From Chryseobacterium sp. CH21 (GTDB lineage Bacteria > Bacteroidota > Bacteroidia > Flavobacteriales > Weeksellaceae), in contig NZ_QICI01000045.1 of NCBI RefSeq assembly GCF_004119445.1, positions 54,457 through 118,456 of the forward strand: DNA of 64,000 nt, given 5' to 3'. The position numbers and the translations under genes are program-made. A model generated the notes under the pieces. That model made no database searches and was not told the origin of the DNA. It saw nothing but the letters and a program-made list of their open reading frames with translations. The first letter of the stretch is position 1. Each line of letters opens with the position of its first letter. Below are positions 26,397 through 34,731 of the stretch, piece after piece.

Positions 26397-26964
26397 AAAT
26401 TGGATTTTATTTATTATTTTCTTTTTTGCACTTTCTTCATGCCAAAAAGGAAAGGTTTCAGAAACACCTAATCGGTTGAAAATTAATGAAATTTTCACAG
26501 AACAAACTTATGGTGACAATGCAAAAGTATATACGAATGACAGTTTATTTTGTATATATATTGATGATAATAATCTTAAAACTTGGAAAAATGGGATTTT
26601 ACTCAAGAATAACAAAGATATTCTTCCTTTAATTAAAGGAAATGGATCAACAAAAATGTTTAAAACATTTAAGTTCCAGTCAGAATTGATGAATTTGAAC
26701 TTTAAAAAGTATTCTAACAAAACAATCAACTGGGATACAAAAGATTATCAAATTAGGAAAAAAGGTGAAGATTATTTTTTATCAAAACAAGGATATAGCG
26801 AAATAAAATTACCTATCCGTCATTATGAGTCTACAGATTGGATTACTTTTAACAGTATGGATATTAATAATGACAAAATACCTGAACTTTTTATATTCAA
26901 CGAATCATATAATGATAGAGATGATCAGGAATACGGAAAAATGATCGTTTATGAAATAAAATAA
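26353..26964 (+). CDS. Lipoprotein, candidate immunity protein
   Basis: 203 residues from the ATG at 26353 (MSTVVSKKSSPLKSKNW). A hydrophobic segment ends in the lipobox ALSSC, so the mature protein is a lipoprotein starting at Cys. The rest (FTEQTYGDNAKVYTNDSLF, TDWITFNSMDINNDKIPEL) has no family I know. The start lies 44 nt inside the upstream effector-like gene, so translation is probably coupled. A periplasm-facing lipoprotein next to a putative cell-wall hydrolase fits an immunity role; this is inference from context. A longer frame from 26236 exists, but its N-terminus gives no export signal. Confidence 0.6.
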   Translation: MSTVVSKKSSPLKSKNWILFIIFFFALSSCQKGKVSETPNRLKINEIFTEQTYGDNAKVYTNDSLFCIYIDDNNLKTWKNGILLKNNKDILPLIKGNGSTKMFKTFKFQSELMNLNFKKYSNKTINWDTKDYQIRKKGEDYFLSKQGYSEIKLPIRHYESTDWITFNSMDINNDKIPELFIFNESYNDRDDQEYGKMIVYEIK

Positions 26965-26988
26965 ATAATCGGATTCCATAAAAATGCC

Positions 26989-27016
26989 AACCGTAAAGTT
27001 AAGATGCTTTACGGTT
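26989..27016 (+). terminator. Rho-independent terminator
   Basis: Stem AACCGTAAAG / CTTTACGGTT, 8-nt loop, then GTTTATTTT. It closes the effector/lipoprotein pair. Confidence 0.7.
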
Positions 27017-27023
27017 GTTTATT

Positions 27024-27330
27024 TTAGAAAAACAATTTGATTGGCAGAGAACAAGCAATCTTACATTTAATTCAATTATTCAAACACGTAGAAACGAGAT
27101 TACAGCCTTACAAGCAAACAAATCTCGGCAAGAAAAACAAATAGAAATTGTTCTTCCCTAAACTGAAACTTTAGAAAACTTCCTAGACTATTCCCAATAT
27201 GGAGAGCAGATGGAAATGAAGCAGCACCAAGAAACAATAAGTTTGAGTATAAATCTTTTTATCAGTGGCAATGGCAAAAATGGCAGAAAAGTCTGTCGAT
27301 TATGATTATATTAGTCAGATAAAATTATAA
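27024..27330 (+). pseudogene. Decayed coding remnant, probable effector C-terminus
   Basis: One frame reads LEKQFDWQRTSNLTF ... RRNEITALQANKSRQEKQIE ... VLP and then a stop. The same frame resumes with TETLENFLDYSQYGEQMEMK. A second frame reads NKFEYKSFYQWQWQKWQKS, and a third ends VDYDYISQIKL at a stop 3 nt before the next gene. No complete frame exists and there is no start. It looks like the tail of a larger helical protein that has lost its front and accumulated breaks. Placed directly before an intact WG-repeat gene, it fits a displaced toxin fragment with its immunity gene. Confidence 0.4.
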
Positions 27331-27333
27331 ATA

Positions 27334-28232
27334 ATGAAACATATTATTTTCTTACTTATATTTTTAGTAAATTTATTTTCTGCACAAGAATTACCGGCAA
27401 AATTTGAAGAAAATGGTAAATTTGGATTGAAAGATCAAACAAGTATATTGTTACCTGCCATTTATGATCAGATAACTACTGATATTTTGATTATAACACA
27501 CAAAGCTGAAGAAACGACCATTTATAATCAAAAACTATCCATACTCTATAAAGATAAAGAGATTTTAACCTATAGGTATTCTGAAAATCCAGATATTTTA
27601 CAAATTATTTTGAAGAATGGAACTTTGGTTACTTATACACAGGATGGATTAATAACCAATATTTCTCAATTATACCCACAAAAAGAATCAGATAAATCAT
27701 ATAAAGAAGACAAAAACAATGGTTATCAAATTTATACAATTGAAAAAAATGAAATCCAGGAAAATCATTTAATATTTTTGTAGATCCAGAAAATGAACTT
27801 ATAAATATTAAATATCCAGCTTATGGACAAGATCCAAAGTTCCTAAATAATAAAAAGAGTTTAGAAATTGAATATACTTTGAAAAGAAAAAGTACATCTA
27901 ATGAAAAAATTATAGATTACGGAGATAGTGAGGAGAGGCTGTTTTCTCCATTAAAGATATCATACATTATTTCAAAACTAAAAAACAGATATGGTGTTTG
28001 GGACTTCAAAGAACAAAAAGAAATTATTCCATTTCATTATAAAAGGATTATTCCTTATCAAAATTATTTATATCTGGAAAAAGATGGATTATCTACCTTC
28101 TATCCTAATATAGGCGCTGATCCAAGATATAAAAAACTTGAACCTTATATTGGAGCTTTTGCCAGGTTTGAAACTCCAGCAGGCAAAAAAGGATGGGTAG
28201 ATAAAAAAGGGAAAGAATATTTTGATCAATAA
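27334..28232 (+). pseudogene. Secreted WG-repeat protein, one-base frameshift
   Basis: About 299 residues if restored. Signal peptide MKHIIFLLIFLVNLFSAQ, then WG-type repeats: NGKFGLKDQTSILLPAIYDQI near the start, NRYGVWDFKEQKEIIPFHYKRI late, and KKGWVDKKGKEYF at the end. The frame breaks at five T (27775-27779); six T gives LIFFVDPENELINIKYP in the frame that runs to 28232. WG-repeat proteins are frequent next to toxin genes in Bacteroidota, and an immunity or binding role is possible but unproven. Probably intact in the cell. Confidence 0.6.
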
Positions 28233-28255
28233 TAAATAAGCCATAGCAATTGGAC

Positions 28256-28374
28256 ATGCCCCAAAAAGTTAGACACTTTTTAGGGCATTTTTTATGGGAA
28301 AATCAAAATATAGTTTAAGTTTAAAAAAAAGCTGTGTAGAAAAAATTATTAAAAGCAAAACCTTTCTTTATTGA
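28256..28374 (+). mobile_element. IS3-type insertion sequence remnant
   Basis: A 14-bp inverted repeat with one mismatch (ATGCCCCAAAAAGT / ACTTTTTAGGGCAT, 28256-28288) is followed by a 26-codon frame (28294-28374) reading MGKSKYSLSLKKSCVEKIIK. That sequence resembles the N-terminus of IS3/IS150-group orfA. The left end of these elements often carries CCAAAAAGTTAGACAC, as here. The rest of the transposase is missing. The hairpin could also end transcription of the WG-repeat gene. Confidence 0.5.
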
Positions 28375-28423
28375 TGTTTTTTATAATACTACTACTCCGA
28401 CAGCTCCCTTCAATTGTACAACA

Positions 28424-29458
28424 ATGATAAATAATTTAAATCTTAAAGCTTTAAATCAATCTTCTGTCAAATTAATTTCTGGAGGAACAAATAAAACAAT
28501 GTTTATTAAAGCCACTGATCAAGAACTTGTGGATGGAAAATATGATGGGCAGCCAATTTCAAATATTTTGACAAATAAAGGAGCTGGAAAGCCATATGAA
28601 CTTAATGATATAAACAAAGCTCTAAGAATAATAACTTCCAGATTCTATGAAGAGATAATTAATGAAATTATAATAAATACTGAAACCGAATTGAAAAATC
28701 CAGATGTAAATGATGGAACTGCTACAAGAAAACTAATTGATCCATCATCCTCGATAAAAGGAGTCTTAGATGATCTGGATATTACAAAACCGTTCAATTC
28801 AGGAGGTAGTGTTATGAAAAGATATGATTTTATTAAAGATAGATTATATGGATACTTACATTATGAGTTTAAAATAAATTATCTTTTTGCATTTATATGT
28901 CATAACATAGAAACAAAGATAACAACAACCTCTACCGCTACAACTTCCCGTGATGAAGCAATGCCTTTTCTTGATGCTAAAGAGATTATTATTCCTAATA
29001 ACGCTATTGGAAAAACAATGACTCTAGCGCATGAAATTGGGCATTGTTTTGGTGTAAGGCATACTTTTGATATTCTAGGAAGCAGTCCACAAATTGGAGA
29101 TCTGAAACTTCCTCAGCAGAAAACCCTTGAAATATCATGGATTATCCTAAGAATGGTGATGCTGATAGGAGATCTTTTATTAAATATCAATGGGATAAAA
29201 TAAGAGAGAGCATCTCTTCAAGGGTAAATACAATTGCTGAACTTAAATTTGAGCAACATACTGATAGAAACCTGTCTGGTCTTATAGATTTCACACAAGA
29301 ACAGGGTTACTTATGGGATTATAGTAGACATTTAATAGATTTTATTATGAGAGCAATGGAAAAAAATATGGTGGTGATTATTCGGAAATTAAAAATTCTA
29401 GTGATAAAATTTTGACTATTTTCGCCAATGAAATTACCAAAAATTTAAATAAATTATG
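28424..29458 (+). pseudogene. Zinc metallopeptidase (metzincin), two one-base frameshifts
   Basis: About 345 residues if restored. The zinc motif HEIGHCFGVRH fits HExxHxxGxxH. With one A added at 29130-29132 the frame continues TLENIMDYPKNGDAD, which supplies the metzincin Met-turn (IMDY). A second missing A in the run 29360-29366 restores KKYGGDYSEIKNSSDKIL and a stop at 29458 that overlaps the next ATG. The open frame continues upstream without a start as far as the IS remnant, so the N-terminus may be truncated by it. No signal peptide is seen. Likely a protease effector with the following gene as partner. Confidence 0.65.
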
Positions 29459-30300
29459 AAAACCCTATTTAAATTTATACTTTTTATATTTATTCCATTA
29501 GAATTTTCTGCTCAGAACATAATTCAATATGATTTTAAAAAACAAGTAAATCATATTTTCCAAGGTTCCTTATATGATGCTTTCGAAGAAGCTATAGACA
29601 ATTATCATAATAAGCCCAAAGAATATATTCATTCAGATATTTTACCTTTAAAATTTGTAACTCAGCATAAAGAAAATAAAAACTACAAAATAAAAATTGA
29701 AGATTTCCCTAATCAATATAATATAAAATTCAAATTTGATCAATATGAGGGTGGTAACGAAAATTGTTTGAGTTTTTTAGAAATTGACACAAATAAATTA
29801 TTGATACAATCACAAAAAGATAATTCTGGAACTAAATATATTAATACATATTTAAACTCTTTTATACTAAGTAACAGTTGTGATAATGATAAAACATGGA
29901 TTTCGAAAAGTTTCTTATGTAAGACCCATGTAATCTCTAATGAGTATATTGATATCAATCCAAATCCCAAAATAATTAACATACTATATTACAACACCTT
30001 ATCAATTACCTCTAGTAATCAGAAAAATAAGTTTGAAATTACCATTTATGAAAAAGTTGATAGACAGATGAACCTCTTAATGAGAAAAGTAATTATAAAA
30101 GGAAATAAGGAAAAAGCTATTGATTATTTAAAGCATTATAATATTGACTACAATAGTATTAATGATACGGATTTCCAAGAACAGGATTTCAAAAAAATTT
30201 AAAGCCTAAATTCCATCTTTTTTATAATCATCTAAAAAGTAGTTTCAAAGAAGGGTTTCCTTTGTATATTACTGTAGTTACTATTGAAGATCAAAAATAG
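29456..30300 (+). pseudogene. Secreted protein, candidate immunity partner, one-base frameshift
   Basis: About 281 residues if restored. Signal peptide MKTLFKFILFIFIPLEFSAQ. The mature part is Lys- and Asn-rich with no known domain. Two cysteines lie at NENCLSF and SNSCDND. It ends prematurely at a run of seven A (30191-30197); eight A continues KKNLKPKFHLFYNHLKSSF to a stop at 30300. The start overlaps the stop of the restored metallopeptidase gene (ATGA), so the two are translationally coupled. An exported partner of a protease fits an inhibitor or immunity role, by context only. Confidence 0.5.
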
Positions 30301-30323
30301 ATATTAAAAAAAAGAAATATAAC

Positions 30324-30358
30324 ACGACACGTTTTGTCGCATTAACCGCATATATTTG
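30324..30358 (+). promoter_or_regulatory. Regulon promoter box 6 (WYL regulator)
   Basis: Dyad ACGACACGTTTTGTCGC (30324-30340), 10 nt, then TATATTTG (30351-30358). This is one of the best matches to the consensus. It precedes the WYL regulator gene, so autoregulation is plausible. Confidence 0.7.
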
Positions 30359-30412
30359 TCTTATAAAACTTTACCATGAATCGCAGTTCTGCTGCAGTAT
30401 AAAAAAAGAGAA

Positions 30413-31333
30413 ATGAAGAAAGATTTTTATCTGACAAGATATGCCTTAATTATAAAAAAATTAGAAAGTTCTCCAGCTACTTATTCCCAGCTGGAGCACT
30501 ATCTTTTAAATTCTTTTGAATTCCAGGATGCAGGAATCAAAAGCTATTCTATCCGTACCCTGCAGAGGGATATCCGCGAAATTTCCGATCTCTTCAATCT
30601 TTCTATCCACAACAAGAAAAAAGGAGATAACCGATACTATATTGAGAGCCGCCCAATTATGGAAGTGGATGAGTACAACCAAAAATTACTCGAATCTTTT
30701 CAGGTGAGTAATGCTATGAATACCCATCCTGATTTTTCAGATTTTATCTTCTTCGAAAGCCGTAAACCTACTGGTGTGGAGAATTTTTATGATCTGTTTT
30801 TCGCAATCAGAAATAAAAGAGTGGTAAGCTTTGAGCATTACAATTATAAAAACAAACTGATGACCTCCAGAAAAGTTCATCCTTTAGCCTTAAAAGAATC
30901 CAAAGACAGATGGTATCTGATCGCCATTGATACAAAAGATAAAGTTTTAAAATCTTTCGGGCTGGACAGGATCAACTATCTGGATGTAGCAAAAAATCAG
31001 TTCAGAGAAAAATATAAATACAACTTCAGAGAACATTTCAAAAATGCATTCGGAGTGATGAATCTGGCAGAGCAGAAACCGCAGAATATTGTATTAAAAT
31101 GCAGCCGTCATCAGGGAGAATACATCAGAAGCTTCCCTCTTCATCAATCTCAGAAAGAAACTAAGGAAACTCCGGAAGAAATCTTTTTTGAGTTCTTCCT
31201 CCATCCTACCTATGACTTTATGCAGGAAATTCTTTCTTTCGGAAAGGAAGTTACCGTTCTGGAACCGAAAGGTTTAGTTGATGACATTCGCAATCATTTG
31301 CAGGAATCCTTGAACCGTTATCTTGAAAGCTGA
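30413..31333 (+). CDS. WYL-domain transcriptional regulator
   Basis: 306 residues. The N-terminal winged helix (residues 1-75; SIRTLQRDIREISDLFNLSI is the recognition part) is of the HTH_11/DeoR type. The WYL domain spans about 120-200 and shows the name-giving RWYLIAID with conserved arginines around it. The C-terminal WCX part ends with FGKEVTVLEPKGLVDDIRNHL. WYL proteins sense nucleic acids or nucleotides and control DNA-damage and anti-phage genes (PafBC, BrxR, CapW are known examples). Its own promoter carries the shared dyad, so it is the best local candidate for the protein that reads that dyad. It could act as activator or repressor. Confidence 0.9.
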   Translation: MKKDFYLTRYALIIKKLESSPATYSQLEHYLLNSFEFQDAGIKSYSIRTLQRDIREISDLFNLSIHNKKKGDNRYYIESRPIMEVDEYNQKLLESFQVSNAMNTHPDFSDFIFFESRKPTGVENFYDLFFAIRNKRVVSFEHYNYKNKLMTSRKVHPLALKESKDRWYLIAIDTKDKVLKSFGLDRINYLDVAKNQFREKYKYNFREHFKNAFGVMNLAEQKPQNIVLKCSRHQGEYIRSFPLHQSQKETKETPEEIFFEFFLHPTYDFMQEILSFGKEVTVLEPKGLVDDIRNHLQESLNRYLES

Positions 31334-31386
31334 TCATAAGCACTAAATTTCATATTTTTTGTTATATTTACATAAATATACCCTTA

Positions 31387-32002
31387 TTGAAAACTTTATT
31401 CATTGGCATCGGCTGCTTTATTTCTTCCTTTTTACTGTCACAGCAAAAAGAAGAATTCCGGATTATAAAAAACTATTACAACCAACACAGAACTATGCTG
31501 AATAAAGAGTTCAAGAAAAAATTTGATGCAGAATCCAATAATGTAAAGAAAATCGAAATAAAAGGAGATTTCCTTTTTTCATGAAAAAATGGATAGTATT
31601 GAAAACAATGCATTGATTGGAGCTTTATTAAAGGTTAGAAACCTGGAAGATCTTCAAACCATCAAAAGTCCTAAGATCAACTTATCTCAAAAAATTTCAA
31701 CAGCAGAAAAAGCTGCAGATTACCCTGGTGGCATCAATTCTCTGCGACAGGAAGTAGCCAACCTGCTGTATATTGACGGTGTATATTCTGAAGAAAAAAT
31801 GGTTAAAACAGATGTTGCTTTTATTGTACAAAAAGACGGAACTGTGAGCAACGTTCATGCACAAGGGGATAATTTCACATTCAACCGTCAGGCAGAAATT
31901 GCCCTTTATTTATTGGCAGAAAAATTTTCTCCCGCCATGATAAAAGGAGATCCTATATGCTATAGCTTCAAGCTACCCTTAACTTTAACGATGACGGATT
32001 AA
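31387..32002 (+). pseudogene. Secreted TonB-C-terminal-like protein, one-base frameshift
   Basis: About 204 residues if restored. It starts at TTG 31387 (KTLFIGIGCFISSFLLSQQ, a signal peptide). The C-terminal half carries YPGGINSLRQEVANLL and VDVAFIVQKDG-like text (KTDVAFIVQKDGTVSNV), as in TonB C-terminal domains of energy-transducer relatives. The frame breaks at six T (31574-31579); five T joins DFLFHEKMDSIENNA, so here a base is extra. tadA begins 1 nt after its stop. Lacking a membrane anchor, it is probably a periplasmic TonB-like domain protein. Confidence 0.6.
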
Positions 32003-32003
32003 A

Positions 32004-32435
32004 ATGTTTACTGACGAATATTATATGAAAATGGCGCTGCAGGAAGCAGAAGCCGCTTTAGAAAAAGATGAGGTTCCTATTGGCTGTGTTGTCGTTTCTA
32101 ATAATCGTATCATAGCAAGAGCCCATAATCTCACCGAAACACTGAACGATGTGACTGCTCACGCTGAAATGCAGGCCATCACCTCAGCCGCTAATTTCCT
32201 TGGGGGTAAATACTTAAAAGACTGTACGCTTTATGTAACGATGGAGCCCTGTGTGATGTGCTCAGGTGCACTTTCCTGGTCTCAGATCTCAAAAGTGGTG
32301 ATTGGTGCACGGGACGAACAAAGAGGGTTTATCAACAAACATCTTTCTCTGCATCCAAAAACCGAAATTATAACCGGAATTATGGAAACAGAGTGCTCTT
32401 CAATTGTTAAAGATTTTTTTAAAAGCAAAAGATAA
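32004..32435 (+). CDS. tadA: tRNA-specific adenosine deaminase
   Basis: 143 residues, normal length. The zinc and catalytic motif is H53-A-E55 and the second zinc site P82-C83-V-M-C86, the cytidine/deoxycytidylate deaminase fold in its TadA form. It converts the wobble adenosine of tRNA-Arg(ACG) to inosine. Guanine-deaminase relatives share the motifs, but the length and GARDEQRGF block fit TadA. It starts 1 nt after the preceding gene's stop and is followed by a strong terminator. Confidence 0.88.
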   Translation: MFTDEYYMKMALQEAEAALEKDEVPIGCVVVSNNRIIARAHNLTETLNDVTAHAEMQAITSAANFLGGKYLKDCTLYVTMEPCVMCSGALSWSQISKVVIGARDEQRGFINKHLSLHPKTEIITGIMETECSSIVKDFFKSKR

Positions 32436-32454
32436 TCTTTTAATTATCATATAA

Positions 32455-32490
32455 AAAAGCGCAGAATACTCGAAAATATTCTGCGCTTTT
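32455..32490. terminator. Bidirectional terminator
   Basis: A 14-bp perfect stem AAAAGCGCAGAATA / TATTCTGCGCTTTT, with A and T runs on the two sides, between the convergent tadA and acetyltransferase genes. Confidence 0.85.
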
Positions 32491-32528
32491 ATTTTATAGA
32501 GTCAGGAATGGTCAACATTCCTTATGAA

Positions 32529-33056
32529 TCAGTCCTTAAAAATGGAATATCTTACAATATCAAAATATTCTCCGTCTTTCTTCATTTCCTGTTTTAATAC
32601 AGCTTCCTGTTCCATTCCTATTTTTTCCATTATTCTTCCTGATGCCGGATTGTGAAGAAAGTGAGTGGCAAAAATTTTATTGAACGCCAGTTTTTTTAAT
32701 CCAAAATCTACAATCGCTTTTGCTGCTTCGGTTACAAATCCTTTATTCCAGTAAGGAATCCCAATCCAATATCCCAGCTCAGCTTTATCATCATCTCTGT
32801 CATGCAGCCCGATTGCTCCTATGATCTGCCCTTCCTTATTCCTGATCGCAAAAGTATATCCTGTATGGTTATCAAAAGCTTCTTTTGACATTTTCAGCCA
32901 TGACCTGGCATCATCTTCCACGTATGGGTAAGGAATATTAGAGGTAAGATCAGAAAAAATCCTATGCTGAAGATATTCAGTGATAAAAGGAATATCCTTT
33001 TCTTCCAGTTGGGAAAGGGTGAGCCTTTCGGTTTGTATAATGGGAAATTTTTCCAT
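32529..33056 (-). CDS. GNAT N-acetyltransferase, RimJ/RimL type
   Basis: 175 residues from MEKFPIIQTERLTL, the usual N-terminus of the group (IxTERLxL). The acetyl-CoA region includes AELGYWIGIPYWNKGFVTEAAKAIVDFG, and the C-terminus has HNPASGRIMEKIGMEQE, both typical of RimJ/RimL-like enzymes acting on protein N-termini or small molecules. The acceptor is unknown. The frame is open to 33122 just after the coaX stop, but the extra 22 residues are not part of the domain. It is probably co-transcribed with coaX. Confidence 0.85.
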   Translation of the reverse strand: MEKFPIIQTERLTLSQLEEKDIPFITEYLQHRIFSDLTSNIPYPYVEDDARSWLKMSKEAFDNHTGYTFAIRNKEGQIIGAIGLHDRDDDKAELGYWIGIPYWNKGFVTEAAKAIVDFGLKKLAFNKIFATHFLHNPASGRIMEKIGMEQEAVLKQEMKKDGEYFDIVRYSIFKD

Positions 33057-33128
33057 GATAGTAAGGTTAATCTTGGGGTTAAAACTAAAGTATTCGCTGG
33101 TCTCAACCTCAACTTTAATCATTTTAAT

Positions 33129-33887
33129 TTATAAATCTTTTCCAAGGAAATAAAGACCTTTCAAAGTATGAAGCCTGTCCATTACATGAATTTTATCGGT
33201 CAGAGGTTTATAGACATGGGAAACACCTCCCGTTGCCACCACAAAGCAGTCATCATTCACCTCTTCATTGATACGGCTTACAAAACCTTCTACCATTCCA
33301 AGGAAACCATACACCATTCCGCTTTGCATACACGTTACCGTATCCAGTCCCAAAACAGTTTTGGGCTTTTTCAGTTCGATGTCCGGAAGCTGTGCCGTTT
33401 GATTGATTAATGAATTCAGAGAGGTAACAATGCCCGGAGCAATGATTACCCCTAAAGTTTCTCCTGTTTCTGCAACACAACTTGCTGTAAGAGCGGTTCC
33501 GAAATCTATGACAATCTTCTTTCTGTTCGGATACAAATTGTGTGCTGCCACGAGGTTTGCATAGATATCCGTTCCCATCTGTTTGGATTTTGCCTGAACT
33601 CCGGAAGGAGTTGATCTATCAACAATTACAGGAGTCGTCCCGTGAATTTTTTTTATCCCGGAACTCATTACTTTGGTAAGCTGAGGTACCACAGAACCAA
33701 TGATGACCTTATCAATTTCTTTGGGATCAATTTTATAGGTTTGATACAGCATCAGCATTTGTACATAAAGTTCATCTGCTGTTCTGTAAGGTTTTGTATT
33801 GATCACCCACGAAATATCACAATTATCACCATTGAAAAGACCAAATCTGATATTGCTGTTTCCTACGTTTATTACAATTGAATTCAT
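33129..33887 (-). CDS. coaX: Type III pantothenate kinase
   Basis: 252 residues from MNSIVINVGNSNIRFGLF, the phosphate-binding start of the ASKHA fold used by CoaX. IDFGTALTASCV and GIVTSLNSL are the other conserved blocks. It phosphorylates pantothenate in the first step of coenzyme A synthesis. An in-frame ATG two codons earlier (33893) is equally possible. It lies upstream of the GNAT gene on the same strand. Confidence 0.92.
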   Translation of the reverse strand: MNSIVINVGNSNIRFGLFNGDNCDISWVINTKPYRTADELYVQMLMLYQTYKIDPKEIDKVIIGSVVPQLTKVMSSGIKKIHGTTPVIVDRSTPSGVQAKSKQMGTDIYANLVAAHNLYPNRKKIVIDFGTALTASCVAETGETLGVIIAPGIVTSLNSLINQTAQLPDIELKKPKTVLGLDTVTCMQSGMVYGFLGMVEGFVSRINEEVNDDCFVVATGGVSHVYKPLTDKIHVMDRLHTLKGLYFLGKDL

Positions 33888-34078
33888 TGACATATTTTTC
33901 AGAAGAAATTCCTTACATATAATTGAAATTTCTGCTTAATTTTGAGGCAATAAATTTAATAATTTTAAGAAAAAGAACCTGTCATTATCCAACTAAATTG
34001 CAATGACTCACTTATTTTTTCTTTCCTGAGAACAAATCAGTATATTTAATTGCGCAATACTATTATTCTAAACATCTC

Positions 34079-34680
34079 ATGAAAAAACTGATCCTCGTTA
34101 CTTTATTATGCCTTAGTATCTCTATTTTTGCACAGTCCAATGCCTCAATGGCAAGCGTTTTACAAAAAATAAAAAGTCAGTCAAAAATTGACTCTCATGA
34201 TAAAGTAGTTTATGATCTCATGGATGAGTTTTATCAAAAAAATCTTCAGGCTGACAATGATGAAGTGACTCCCGAACTTACCCACAGAATTCAAAAAGCA
34301 GTTTCTGATCCTAACACCAAAAATATACACCTGCTTTATCTTCTTCTGATGTATCAGCAGCATATCAGCCAAACCGTAGCGGAAGGAAAAAATTCAGATC
34401 CTGTATTTCAGATTGAAACCATGAATCTTCTGGAAAGCGAAACAAAAGAAGTATATGGAAAACTCCCGGCAATTATTTACATTTTTAAAGCGGAAGCCCT
34501 AGATAGTGGCAAAAAAGGGAGGAAGCAAAAATTACCATTGCCAATGGATTAAAAGAATATCCCGATTCTATTCCTTTAAAGGTTTATAGTTACTTAAACA
34601 CAAAGGATGAAGCCTTGAGGCAGGATCTTATCAAAAATCATCCACAGCACTGGATGGTACTGCAATTTGAAATAAAATAA
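34079..34680 (+). pseudogene. Secreted hypothetical protein, one-base frameshift
   Basis: About 200 residues if restored. Signal peptide MKKLILVTLLCLSISIFAQ, then a helical domain without a known family (VVYDLMDEFYQKNLQADND, LLYLLLMYQQHISQ). The frame ends early after LDSGKK at a run of six A and three G (34511-34519). One added base continues EEAKITIANGLKEYPDSIPL, an apparently TPR-like helix pair, to a stop at 34680 directly before a strong terminator. That placement supports the restored end. Confidence 0.6.
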
Positions 34681-34682
34681 AA

Positions 34683-34708
34683 AAATCCACAGACCTATCT
34701 GTGGATTT
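34683..34708. terminator. Bidirectional terminator
   Basis: Stem AAATCCACAG / CTGTGGATTT with a 6-nt loop between convergent genes, 3 nt after the restored stop at 34680. Confidence 0.8.
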
Positions 34709-34731
34709 CTATTTATAATAAGTGATAATAA

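Noticed and set aside
13229..31333. Prophage
   Set aside because: Fibre-like and endolysin-like genes are present, but no integrase, terminase, portal, capsid or tail-assembly genes, and no attachment sites seen.
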